64,000 nucleotides of DNA from Brevibacillus choshinensis. Its GTDB lineage: Bacteria; Bacillota; Bacilli; Brevibacillales; Brevibacillaceae. Positions 8,706 through 18,115 of this stretch are shown here, in pieces. Below the pieces are notes generated by a model. That model searched no databases. It was not told the origin of the DNA and was given only the letters and a program-made list of their open reading frames with translations. The DNA lies in contig NZ_LJJB01000013.1 of NCBI RefSeq assembly GCF_001420695.1, positions 186,065 through 250,064 on the forward strand, read 5' to 3'. The position numbers were made by a program, and so were the translations under genes. Numbering within the stretch: position 1 is the stretch's first letter; each line of letters opens with the position of its first letter.

Positions 8706-9425
8706 ATGTACCGTATTTTTATTGTAGAAGACGACGTGAAAATAGGCACGATCCTGAAAAAGAATATGGAGAAATACGGATTTGAGGCTGTATGCGTTTC
8801 ACAATTTCGCGATATGATGCCGGAGTTGGAAGTGTATGAGCCTCATTTGATTCTGCTAGATATTAATCTTCCGTATTTTGACGGCTATTATTGGTGCAGG
8901 CAAATCCGTACGCGTTGGAATATGCCAATCATCTTCTTATCTGCCCGAGATGGTGAGATGGATCAGGTAATGGCAATTGAAAACGGTGGGGATGATTACA
9001 TAACAAAGCCGATTCAATTGGATCTTTTGATGGCGAAGATAAAAAGTTTGATCAGGAGAGTTTATGGCGAGTACGCCGCTATGACGGGACCTGTTTCTAC
9101 CGTTCGGGGCATGCATGAAGGTAGGCTAGATGCACAAGGCTTACTGCTGCATCTCGGCCGCAATGAGATGGAATGGCTGGGGCAAAAAGTTGAGCTAACT
9201 AAAAATGAGCGGTTGTTGGCTGAATCCTTAATGCAACATGCTGGACAGATCGTCTCACGCGAGCTACTCCTGGAGGCTCTTTGGGATGATGTACAGTTCG
9301 TCGATGATAACACGTTAACTGTCAATGTGACGAGGCTACGGAAGAAACTGGAGTTGCTTGGGTTGCCAAAAGCGATTGAGACGGTTCGTGGCCAAGGGTA
9401 TAAGCTGTATCTCGATGAGGAGTGA
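8706..9425 (+). CDS. OmpR-family response regulator of a Bce-type module
   Basis: 239 residues: receiver domain (acidic pair D9/D10, phosphoacceptor D52 in LLDINLP, conserved Lys in DDYITKPI) and a winged-helix DNA-binding domain (ENERLLAESL to RGQGYKLYL). It overlaps the sensor kinase region and precedes an ABC transporter, the BceRS-BceAB arrangement for sensing and detoxifying peptide antibiotics such as bacitracin or lantibiotics. GGAGG precedes the ATG. It probably activates the transporter genes at 10662 and beyond. Confidence 0.9.
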   Translation: MYRIFIVEDDVKIGTILKKNMEKYGFEAVCVSQFRDMMPELEVYEPHLILLDINLPYFDGYYWCRQIRTRWNMPIIFLSARDGEMDQVMAIENGGDDYITKPIQLDLLMAKIKSLIRRVYGEYAAMTGPVSTVRGMHEGRLDAQGLLLHLGRNEMEWLGQKVELTKNERLLAESLMQHAGQIVSRELLLEALWDDVQFVDDNTLTVNVTRLRKKLELLGLPKAIETVRGQGYKLYLDEE

Positions 9426-9439
9426 GGAGAATCAGGTCC

Positions 9440-10543
9440 ATGAATAGAAGGTCGGCGGCTTTATATTTGCGTGATCGGATTACGTTTGTGATTGTTTATG
9501 TGCTGATGATCGGATTTGGCGTCGGGATTATGCTTCTGGAAGAAAAGCGATATTCAGGCGTGGTAGATTTGGGCAACAAATATTATTTTGTCGTGCTCAG
9601 CTTGTTCTTTGTCTTGCTCTGGCTGGCTGTTGACTATACTCGGCAGAGGGATTATTACAAGCAACTAAGACATGCGACTGAATGCACTGGTGAATTGCAG
9701 GCAGCAGCGATTGTACAATCCGTGGTTACGTGTGAGCAACGACTTGTTTCGCAGTTATTGGCGGCGCAGCAAAGTGCTTATTTACATGAACTTGGCAAGT
9801 ATCGTCGTCAGCAGGAGTTACATAATCATTTTGTCTTGCAGTGGGTGCATCATATGAAGACACCTGTGTCAGTTATCGATTTGCTTGCGCAGGAAGCATT
9901 ACAGCAGATACCTTCAACGGTAGAGGATCAGAAGCAATTGGTTCTCAGTATGCAGGAAGAAGCTGACCGGATGGCGAGAGGTCTGGAAATGATGCTGTAC
10001 ACAGCTAGGCTCGACAAGTTCGAAATCGATCTTCATCTAAAAAAGACATCGCTTCGAGAAATGATTCGAACCATTATCAATGCGCATAAGCGACTATTTA
10101 TCCGCCATTCCCTCTTTCCACGGATAGAGGGCGACGCATGGGTAGAAACGGATGAGAAATGGATGACTTTTGTAGTCAATCAATTCGTTAGCAATGCGAT
10201 TAAATACAGGAAGAACAAACCTGGCGCAAAGAAAATCGTTTTTCAGCTTGAAGAGAGAGCTGGCGGAGGAAGCAAGCTGAGCGTGACGGATGAAGGAATC
10301 GGAATAGCACCACACGATCTGTCACGTATATTCGATCCCTTCTTCACAGGGGAAAACGGAAGAGCAGCAGGAGAGTCGACGGGAATGGGCCTGTATTTGG
10401 CCAAACAGGTGTGCGGTAGGCTTGGCCACCGATTGACGGTCAAGTCGGATTTGGGCGTCGGAACAACGTTTACAGTCATTTTTGAACCCCAAGGCATACA
10501 TGTTTTTGGTAATACAGCAAGTGGAGACAAACATACCAAGTGA
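9440..10543 (+). CDS. BceS-type intramembrane-sensing histidine kinase
   Basis: 367 residues. Two membrane helices in the first 65 residues with almost no extracellular loop mark the intramembrane-sensing class, which relies on its partner ABC permease for signal input. The phosphorylated His is in QWVHHMKTPVSV (about residue 137), the N box in VNQFVSNAIKY and the G boxes in DEGIGIAP and GMGLYLAKQ. A GTG at 9422 overlaps the preceding stop, but ATG 9440 has GAGGAG at correct distance and is preferred. Confidence 0.88.
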   Translation: MNRRSAALYLRDRITFVIVYVLMIGFGVGIMLLEEKRYSGVVDLGNKYYFVVLSLFFVLLWLAVDYTRQRDYYKQLRHATECTGELQAAAIVQSVVTCEQRLVSQLLAAQQSAYLHELGKYRRQQELHNHFVLQWVHHMKTPVSVIDLLAQEALQQIPSTVEDQKQLVLSMQEEADRMARGLEMMLYTARLDKFEIDLHLKKTSLREMIRTIINAHKRLFIRHSLFPRIEGDAWVETDEKWMTFVVNQFVSNAIKYRKNKPGAKKIVFQLEERAGGGSKLSVTDEGIGIAPHDLSRIFDPFFTGENGRAAGESTGMGLYLAKQVCGRLGHRLTVKSDLGVGTTFTVIFEPQGIHVFGNTASGDKHTK

Positions 10544-10661
10544 CAAAATTGTAAGGTTGGACATGCGAAATTGAAAGGGAAATCGATGGGTTCTACATCT
10601 CTCTCACTCTATACTAACCTTATGAAGCACAGATAGACCGAATAAGAGGAGAACCGGGGAC

Positions 10662-11438
10662 ATGAGTGTACTTAAAGCAGAAGGGCTCGGAAAAATATAC
10701 AGCTCGAAAGGAAACGTCGTTTATCAGGCACTAGAAGGTATCGATTTGCAGGTAGAGGCTGGCGAATTTGTCGGTGTCATGGGGCCGTCGGGAAGTGGGA
10801 AGACGACGTTGCTCAATCTTCTGGCAACCATTGACCGTCCAACATCTGGACTGCTTGAAATTAATGGTGTTGACCCCAGTAAGCTGAGTGATAAAAAGCT
10901 CTCGCTGTTCAGGCGGAGAGAGCTCGGCTTTATCTTTCAGGATTTCAACCTGCTCGATACACTTTCGATCAAGGATAACATTATTTTGCCACTTGTACTG
11001 GAAGGTATTTCTCCCACACATATCCGGGAGAGACTGATTCCGATCTCCGAAAGACTTGAGATTGCTCATGTATTGGGGAAGCGTACGTATGAAGTGTCTG
11101 GTGGACAGAAACAACGCGCAGCCATAGCCCGGGCCATTATTCACCAGCCGTCATTGATACTTGCCGATGAATTGACTGGAAATCTGGATTCGAAGGCAGC
11201 AAAAGACGTGATGGAATCTTTGAAGGAAATAAACGAGCAAATAAAGGCTACTGTACTTATGGTGACGCACGACCCATTTTCGGCGAGTTATTGCCAGCGC
11301 ATTGTGTTCATAAAAGACGGCAGGCTTTTTTCTGAAATACGACGAAGCACAAACAGGCAAGCGTTTTTCCAACAAATATTGGATGCGCTGAGCGTACTGG
11401 GAGGGAACTTTGATGACGTTCCGTTCGCTCGCGCTTAA
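10662..11438 (+). CDS. BceA-type ABC transporter ATPase
   Basis: 258 residues with Walker A GPSGSGKT at 41-48, signature VSGGQ at 145-149 and Walker B LILADE at 165-170. It belongs to the peptide-antibiotic resistance class that works with a ten-helix permease. The stop overlaps the next gene's start region by 26 bases, so ATPase and permease are translationally coupled. The 118-base gap from the kinase gene probably carries the response-regulator-controlled promoter. Confidence 0.92.
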   Translation: MSVLKAEGLGKIYSSKGNVVYQALEGIDLQVEAGEFVGVMGPSGSGKTTLLNLLATIDRPTSGLLEINGVDPSKLSDKKLSLFRRRELGFIFQDFNLLDTLSIKDNIILPLVLEGISPTHIRERLIPISERLEIAHVLGKRTYEVSGGQKQRAAIARAIIHQPSLILADELTGNLDSKAAKDVMESLKEINEQIKATVLMVTHDPFSASYCQRIVFIKDGRLFSEIRRSTNRQAFFQQILDALSVLGGNFDDVPFARA

Positions 11439-12753
11439 AAATATACGAGGAAAATGGAGGGCGTACAGCGCTTTTTTTATGAGCAGTGTGTTTTCCGTCA
11501 TGATCTTCTATCTATACGCTGCTTTCCTTGCACATCCCGATGTGGCAAGCGGCAAGATTCTAGCAGCGGATAAAGTAAGACAGGGCATCGTGTTCTGCGA
11601 ATACATCATCGCTATCTTTTCGCTTCTTTTCGTATTCTACTCCAACTCTGCGTTTATGAAGACTAGAAAGCAAGAGTTTGGCTTGTTCTCTTTGTTCGGA
11701 ATGACCCGTATGCAACTTCGCTGGCTAGTCCTCTACGAAAATGCAGCTATCGCCGTTTTGGCGATTGGCACCGGCCTCGGCCTGGGCATCTTGTTCAGCA
11801 AACTGTTCTTTTTGACCCTTGCTGTTTTGCTAGGAATGAAAGATACGATTTCTTTCACCATTCCGATCAAAGCAGTGTGGCTAACGGCTGGATGTTTCTT
11901 CTTGTTGTTCACGCTCATTTCGCTGTGGACTGTAATACGGATCGGTCGTACAGAAATCGTTGATTTACTCAAGTCTCTGCGGGAGCCAAAAGGGCACCTC
12001 GTTTGGTCGCCATGGCTCGCTCTTTTGTCGCTCTTTTGCCTGGGAGCTGCCTATAGCATGGCGCTCAGGCTAGACGAAACACATTTCGATCTGATGGTGT
12101 TCCTTATCTTGCTTACGGTGATCGCCGGTACCTATCTTTTCTTCACACAGTTTAGCATATACTTACTGGGAGTTATTCAGAGAAGGCAAAGCGTCTACTA
12201 TAATCGAACGAACATGATTTTGTTGGCCCAGCTCAGTTATAAGATCAAGGACAACGCGCGAATGCTGTTCATCGTATCGATTTTGAGCGCGTTGATTCTA
12301 ACGGTATCAGGGTCATTTTACATTTTAGGCGTAGCTGCGCACTATCAAGACTTTCATACCCAACACCGTGATGTCCAGGAAATGATCTCGCTTGCCATAT
12401 TTATCGGTCTGTTTATCAGCTTCCTGTTCTTTATCGCATCTGGTAGTATGATATACTTCAAGCTATTTACGGAATAGCAAGAGGACAAGGCTCAATTTAA
12501 GGCGCTGACTCGGATCGGCATGACCCAAGATGAAATCCGGAAAATTGTCACAGCGCAAGTAGGGATTATTTTCTTTGTCCCTTGTATGGTAGGAATCGTC
12601 CACGCGCTGGTCGCGTTGAAGGCGTTGGATAAATTGCTCATGCTATCGAATTGGTCCTATTCGTTCGTTGTCATAGGGATTTACATCGCCATGCAGACCA
12701 TTTACTTTTTTGTCGCTTGCGGCAGTTACATGAGAAGCGTGCTGCGTTCGTAA
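11413..12753 (+). pseudogene. BceB-type ABC permease, shortened and interrupted by TAG
   Basis: The FtsX-like permease partner of the ATPase. One frame runs from ATG 11413 (GGGAGGG ahead) to 12753 but is cut by TAG at 12475-12477; beyond it the family-typical QEDKAQFKALTRIGMTQDEIRK and three more membrane helices continue in frame. Even read through, the protein has 446 residues against about 620-670 in BceB-like permeases. The missing part is the large extracellular domain, expected between FYILGVAAHYQDF and the next helix at about residues 305-325. That domain recognises the antibiotic, so sensing and transport are probably lost. The kinase and ATPase look intact. Confidence 0.78.
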
Positions 12754-12837
12754 ACCGAATGACTTCGGCTTCTCTAAGTAATTTATTTCTGAATAATCAA
12801 TCTACTTTTGAAAAACTCGAATTGAGGAGACTTTACG

Positions 12838-14322
12838 ATGAAAACAGGAATTTTACGTGCCATCATTATGGCTTTCATAATAATGGTAGGTACAGTTTTT
12901 TCACCCTTGGCTACTAAAGCCGAGCTGAAAGAAAACAATGTCGAAACGGCAAAAATCGATAAGTACATGGAGTCGGTCATGAAAAGACTTCACATCCCGG
13001 GTGCTGCTGTGGGAATTGTCAAAGGCGACCAGATGATTTACGTGAAGGGCTACGGTATTTCAGGTCCTGACAAGACGCCTGTCACACCGCAAACATCATT
13101 TGTCATAGGATCAACCAGTTAATCGTTTACGGCGCTGGCCGTCATGCAGCTGGTGGAGGAAGGAAAAATTGATCTCAATGCTCCGATACAGCGCTATTTA
13201 CCGTGGTTTGAAGTAGCTAACAAAGAAGCCTCCATGAAAATTTTGGTCAAAGACTTGCTCTATCAGACCAGCGGATTTTCGACGCATGACGGCGTAGTTG
13301 GAATTGTAAAAGGCAACATGTCCATCGAGGAATATATCCGAAGCCTAAAGAGCACGTCTCTTGCCGATCCTGTCGGCTTCAGGTTTCAATATTCAAATGT
13401 AAACTACAATATTCTTGGTGCTATCATTCAAACCGTTTCAGGGGAGCCGTTTCCCCAATATATGAGTAACCACATCTTTAAGCCCTTAAATATGAACCAC
13501 AGTTACGCCTCAACCGACGAGGCAGAACAGCAAAGCAAAGCAACCGGGTATCAACCCGTTTTTGGATTCATGGTCCCGACACAACAGTTAAATCATCAGG
13601 CCACCGTTGCTTCTGGCTATTTGCTATCCAGTGCAGAGGATATGTCAAAGTATGTAATTGCCCAAATGAATGGGGGGGCTTTCAATAACAAGTCCATTTT
13701 ATCCGAAAAGGGTATCGAGCAATTGCATCGGCCTTCTGCATCGATGGGGAATGGTGCCTCTTATGCCATGGGCTGGACTGTAAAAAATGATGTGATTTTT
13801 CATGATGGGAAAACCGAAAATACGTATTCGTTTATGGTCATGAACGGTGATTATGGAATCGTTCTGCTTACAAACGCCCAGGATTCCCTCGTGTCTTACG
13901 ATAGCGTGATTATGGGAATTCACGGGATTCTCATGGGTGAAGAGCCTACGCTGGACGACATACCGGATTTCAACCAGACGTACCTGATAGTGAATTTGGC
14001 AGTTTTAGTGGTCCTTGCAATAGTGGCCCGGTCCATATACTCCGTGTTTACATGGAGAACAAATTGTAAAGCCAAGCCTTTCGGTATTTCTCTACATTTA
14101 TTGTTCATCTTGTTTTTTCATCTGTTGATTCCTTTGACGATTTTATTCTATCTCCCTAAGGTATTAATCGCACCGTGGTCAGCCATTATGCTGTTTTTAC
14201 CTGGTTTGGGTCACTTTCTTATTTGCATTTCCATACTCTTACTTTTTATAGGTGTAATAAAAACATTTCTTATTATTCGTAGTGCAAGATTTATGAAGCA
14301 TACCCGAAAACAGGATGGGTGA
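12838..14322 (+). pseudogene. Membrane serine hydrolase (beta-lactamase fold), stop at the catalytic Lys codon
   Basis: A penicillin-binding-protein-like esterase/peptidase with an N-terminal signal segment (residues 1-28) and three C-terminal membrane helices. GAGGAG precedes the ATG. The frame is open over 494 codons except for TAA at 13120-13122. The motif S92-T-S-x is followed by SFTALAVMQL, so the stop falls precisely on the Lys of SxxK; AAA to TAA is a single-base change. YSN (about residue 184) and a HDG-type third motif are intact. Reinitiation at ATG 13144 would give a protein without the active site. It follows the Bce module directly. Confidence 0.8.
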
Positions 14323-14416
14323 TTAGACAAAGGATATACATGAAATGAAACCATAGATGAGGTCTGAAAAACTATTTATGTGAGACATATTAGATAATCG
14401 AAAGGAACGATATCTA

Positions 14417-14527
14417 GTGAATGACAATAGAAATTTATCGTTTACTCATATCGTAATTATTTCTTGTTCTGTTGGTTTTATATTACTATGCTGTATTGCT
14501 CTATTCGTTCAAACATTTCTCATGTAA
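14417..14527 (+). CDS. Possible small membrane peptide (36 aa)
   Basis: GTG-started frame with AAAGGA about 10 bases upstream. It encodes a polar N-terminus, then a single hydrophobic helix (HIVIISCSVGFILLCCIALFV). No family recognised. It is located just after the interrupted serine hydrolase. Confidence 0.35.
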   Translation: MNDNRNLSFTHIVIISCSVGFILLCCIALFVQTFLM

Positions 14528-14548
14528 AAGAAAGGTGAAGGGCTTCGC

Positions 14549-14707
14549 ATGATGACAATTGTGGATCTAGAAGGGTCAAATACGTATATGTACACATTCA
14601 GAAAATGCTCTCACGGTGTACCTCTGGGCATGGCCGACAAAACCGACTTTAGGTCGCCAGCAGACAGTGGTTTGATCTGGAGCTACGTTTCTTTGCGGAA
14701 GTATTGA
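14549..14707 (+). CDS. Possible small protein (52 aa)
   Basis: ATGATG start with AAAGGTGAAGG eight bases ahead. Soluble, unrecognised, ending just before a terminator. It may be a real small gene or a chance frame; the good ribosome binding site is the main support. Confidence 0.3.
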   Translation: MMTIVDLEGSNTYMYTFRKCSHGVPLGMADKTDFRSPADSGLIWSYVSLRKY

Positions 14708-14734
14708 TGCGAAAAAAGCTATCCATAGAAAAAC

Positions 14735-14770
14735 GGGCAACACCTTTCCTGGAGGGTGTTGTCCGCTTTT
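14735..14770. terminator. Bidirectional intrinsic terminator
   Basis: Stem GGGCAACACC / GGTGTTGTCC with flanking T runs on both sides, placed between converging genes. Confidence 0.8.
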
Positions 14771-14793
14771 ATTTTGGTTATTTGCGGGTCAGT

Positions 14794-16449
14794 TTATTTC
14801 TCTATATACGCATATTTAAAGTAAGAACCGCCTAATGGGAAAATGACAAAGTCTTTCACTTTATCGTTCTTTACATACGCATTCCCACGGAAGTGCAGAG
14901 GAGCAAGCGGCATTTCTTCCATTAAAATTGTTTCGGCGTCAAACATCAGCTTTTTGCGTTTTTCTGGATCGGTTTCGTAGTAGCTTTTGTTCAAAAGATC
15001 GCGATATTCTTTATTGTCGAAGCGAACCACGTTGTTGCCGCCTTCCTTGTCTTTGTACATCTCGAGGAAGTTGATCGGGTCATTAAAGTCAGCTCCCCAC
15101 AGCCAAATGCCGAAGTCGAATTTTCCGCTCTGGACGTCAGAGTTAAATACTTTCCATTCAGATGTGCGGATGTCGATGTTGATGCCCAGTGTCTTTTTCC
15201 ATTCGTCTTGCAGCGCTTGTGCAATCTTTTTGTCTGTTTCTCCGGTGTCGTAGTAATAGGTGACTTTGGGGAACTCTTTTAATCCCAACTCTTGCATCCC
15301 TTCGGCGAGCAGCTGCTTCGCTTTTTCTAGGTCTTCCTTAAAATATCCATCTGGATTTAGCCCCATAGAAGTCGGAACCCACCCGTATGCGGCAGGGACT
15401 CCTGTTTGCAGGATGTTATCAATCAGCAATTTGCGATCGATAGAATAGGCGAAAGCCTGGCGAATCTTCTTATTGGTAAACGGCGGCTTCTGTGTATTAA
15501 AGATGACTGCTTTGGTCCCAGGGTTATCGGCAACGACCAGCTTGCCTTCTTCCTTGATTTGTCCAATCGCATCAGGTGATAAGCCAAATGACGGGTATCC
15601 GCCCCAATCCAAGTCTCCATTTTCAAACATGGACAGCGCCGTATTGTTATCTTCAATCACGACAATTTCGATGCGGTCCAGCTTGACATTGGTTTTATCC
15701 CAATACGTCAGGCTTTTGCTGAAGGCGAGCTTAGCCTTATGTTCCCAGGTGTCGATCACAAACGGACCATTTCCGACGATGGAGGAAGCTTCACCAGCCC
15801 ACTTTGGATTGCTCTCGATCGATTTCTTATGGAGGGGAAAATAGGTAGTGAAGGAAGTCAGCTCACGGAAAAAGGGCGTTGGCGAGCGCAGGGTGAAATC
15901 AAGCGTATAGTCGTCTGTTGCTTTGACGGCGACATCTTCTGCCTTTCCTGTTCCGTTGAAGAATTCCTCGCCGCCTTTGATATAGAAGAGCTGATAGGCA
16001 TACCCGGAAGCCGTTTTAGGATCGAGGTTTCGTTTGATCGCGTATTCAAAATCATGAGCGGTAACAGGGTCGCCATTGCTCCACTTGGCATCTTTACGGA
16101 GCGTAAAGTGAAACTGGGTAAAGTCTGGAGAGTTGGTGTAGCTTTCCGCCACGGCATTGATCATTTGGCCTTGCCGATCAACAGCGGTTAACCCTTCAAA
16201 GGCGAGATTGATCATATCCATAGAAGAGGCGTCAGTTGCAATGCCTGGGTCCATGGTCGGCGGTTCACCGGTGACACTCCAATGTAGGACCATCGGTTCC
16301 GTTGAGGCAGTTTCGGCAGGCTTTGCAGGTTGTGTAGTGGTTTGTGTCCCGGAAGCAGGCTGTGCGTTCTCTGGTGGATTCGTACTGCATCCTGTTACAA
16401 GACTAAAGAGTAATGCCGCTCCAGATAAACCTAGTAGCCATTTTTTCAT
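14794..16449 (-). CDS. Oligopeptide ABC transporter substrate-binding lipoprotein (OppA-like)
   Basis: 551 residues from ATG 16449, chosen over the upstream ATG because AGGAGGG sits six bases before it. Signal peptide ending in the lipobox LVTGC, then an SBP family 5 domain: LHWSVTGEPPTMDPG near the mature start and the SFTLRKDAKWSNGDPVTAHDFEYAIKR-type region near residues 130-150. The lipoprotein is anchored outside the membrane and delivers peptides to an Opp/Dpp permease. No permease genes are nearby, so it is an orphan binding protein. A VanX-like dipeptidase, a peptidase relic and an RpiR regulator nearby suggest recycling of wall or other peptides. Confidence 0.88.
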   Translation of the reverse strand: MKKWLLGLSGAALLFSLVTGCSTNPPENAQPASGTQTTTQPAKPAETASTEPMVLHWSVTGEPPTMDPGIATDASSMDMINLAFEGLTAVDRQGQMINAVAESYTNSPDFTQFHFTLRKDAKWSNGDPVTAHDFEYAIKRNLDPKTASGYAYQLFYIKGGEEFFNGTGKAEDVAVKATDDYTLDFTLRSPTPFFRELTSFTTYFPLHKKSIESNPKWAGEASSIVGNGPFVIDTWEHKAKLAFSKSLTYWDKTNVKLDRIEIVVIEDNNTALSMFENGDLDWGGYPSFGLSPDAIGQIKEEGKLVVADNPGTKAVIFNTQKPPFTNKKIRQAFAYSIDRKLLIDNILQTGVPAAYGWVPTSMGLNPDGYFKEDLEKAKQLLAEGMQELGLKEFPKVTYYYDTGETDKKIAQALQDEWKKTLGINIDIRTSEWKVFNSDVQSGKFDFGIWLWGADFNDPINFLEMYKDKEGGNNVVRFDNKEYRDLLNKSYYETDPEKRKKLMFDAETILMEEMPLAPLHFRGNAYVKNDKVKDFVIFPLGGSYFKYAYIEK

Positions 16450-16928
16450 ATAGACCCTCCTGATATTTTTTAAAAATTTCAAAAAAGTAAAAATATGTTG
16501 TTTACAGGTTAAATCAGGAAATATTGGGTGTCATCCACCAATGTGTATATATCTTCGCCGGATAGAATGGGATTTCGAACGGGCTAACTCATACAACTTG
16601 TCTATTTGCAATCAATGAAACAGGCGCGAATGGCTCACCACCCAAATAAAAACAAGTGAAGCCAATGATGAAGTTGGCTTCACTTGTTTTTATTTTGCGC
16701 TCGGAAATAGATTTGTAGAGATAATAATGATTTAAACCGATCAATGAAGTATTAGACTGGCATTCAACTGACCAGGCATTGGCGGAAATATTGCCGACAG
16801 TGTATATCAATAGTAATTGCGGAAAAACTGTGCTTGTTTCGTAGTAACAGCTTACAAAGTTCCACTTGAAAAGAAGTAGAAAATTCGTTATTATCAGAAA
16901 AAGAAGTATTTAATTCTATAAAACGGGG
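16450..16928. other. Divergent intergenic region with a perfect long inverted repeat
   Basis: At 16644-16665 and 16674-16695 lie two perfectly complementary 22-base arms with an eight-base loop, A-rich on the left and T-rich on the right, so either strand reads as a strong intrinsic terminator. It sits between genes that diverge, where no terminator is needed. A segment GAAGTATTAGACTGG (16747-16761) resembles a tandem repeat at 38928-38977. No gene is evident. Confidence 0.7.
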
Positions 16929-17792
16929 ATGAATATGTTAACGAAGACATTTCTAGACTTAATCAGGGAAAAATTCCCCAATCTCTCTCCTGGACAAAAA
17001 AAAGTTGCAGAATTTTTAGTTGCTTCCTTGGAACAAAGCTCGCTTTATACCATTTCTCAGATTGGACGTGAAGTTGGTGTTAGTGAAACAACAGTCATAC
17101 GTCTTGCTTATGCGTTAGGTTTAAATAGCTTTTCTGAGATGCAAAAGATGATTAGACAAGAGTGGCTCAGCCAAAAACAATCCACTACTAATTCTCATTC
17201 AATGTCTGAAAAAGAAGAAGTTACAGTTACCAACTTTTTTTCTCATTCCATCGAACAAGAAAAAAAAATATTGGATAGCCTACGTAATCAAATAAGAGAA
17301 GAGGATATATGGAGAACAGCAGAACTGTTAATTCGTGCAGACCGAATTTTCATAGGTGGATTTCGGGAAACGTATACGGCTGCTTACTGGCTATCCTATA
17401 AATTGAATCAGCTTCGGGATAATATCTACGTGTCTTCCCCAACAGGATATATTCCCGAGACATTATGCAATTTTAGCGAAAAATCAGTTGTGCTCTTGAT
17501 GTCACTTCCACGCTACTCTAAAGAAGCTCTTATCTTGGCTGACCAAGCAAGAAAAGAAAGGGCAACTTTAATAGCCATAACGGATAGGCATTTATCACCA
17601 ATCGGCCAACTTGCATCTATTACATTGACTACGGGTGAAAATACAGAGATCTTCTCAGATCATGTCTTACCTCTCCTTAGTATATCTCAGTTAATCGTGA
17701 TGGGAATGCATCAAAGAGATCCAAAAAACATTAGAGAAAGGCAAGAAAAAATGGAACAAATTTACAACCATACAGGGATATTTATAGAGTGA
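16929..17792 (+). CDS. RpiR/MurR-family transcriptional regulator
   Basis: 287 residues: N-terminal HTH (LSPGQKKVAEFLV to VGVSETTVIRLAYALG, residues 19-65) and a C-terminal SIS sugar-phosphate-binding domain (about 115-250). Regulators of this family respond to phosphosugars such as MurNAc-6-phosphate. The gene is divergent from the peptide-binding lipoprotein and upstream of the M20 relic and the dipeptidase, so control of peptide or wall-fragment use is a reasonable inference. Confidence 0.85.
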   Translation: MNMLTKTFLDLIREKFPNLSPGQKKVAEFLVASLEQSSLYTISQIGREVGVSETTVIRLAYALGLNSFSEMQKMIRQEWLSQKQSTTNSHSMSEKEEVTVTNFFSHSIEQEKKILDSLRNQIREEDIWRTAELLIRADRIFIGGFRETYTAAYWLSYKLNQLRDNIYVSSPTGYIPETLCNFSEKSVVLLMSLPRYSKEALILADQARKERATLIAITDRHLSPIGQLASITLTTGENTEIFSDHVLPLLSISQLIVMGMHQRDPKNIRERQEKMEQIYNHTGIFIE

Positions 17793-17808
17793 AATGGAGA
17801 TGAATCGC

Positions 17809-18101
17809 ATGATTTAAGCTGACCAGGTTTTACAGCGGAGAAATGAGATTTTTAAAACAAATGAAGAACGAAACTCATTGGCGGAACCAAGTTGGAAAGA
17901 GACGGAAAACTCAAACTATATTGCAAGTTTTCTTCAAGAAAAAGGGCTTTATGTAAAGGCTTAAAAATCACACGGAGTACTTGCCGAAATACCAGGGCAA
18001 ACCGCGCAGAGGTAGTAGCCTTACGAGCTGATATGGATGCATTGCTTCAGGATCAGCCAGTAACCGAAAGCCAGGTCCTGTTACTGAACGACAACATCTA
18101 A
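17809..18101 (+). pseudogene. M20-family amidohydrolase N-terminal relic
   Basis: The remains of the first 95 or so residues of an M20 peptidase / N-acyl amino acid amidohydrolase: EPSWKETENSNYIASFLQEKGL, then GVLAEIPGQTA, then in another frame VVALRADMDALLQD, the family's metal-site region. The ATG at 17809 is followed by TAA at codon 3; a second TAA follows and there is at least one frameshift. The C-terminal three quarters are gone, and the relic ends just before the ribosome binding site of the next gene. Confidence 0.78.
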
Positions 18102-18115
18102 GGAGGGTAACGAGC

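Noticed and set aside
16589-16810. Minus-strand frame across the long inverted repeat
   Set aside because: Composed largely of the hairpin arms and lacks a ribosome binding site.
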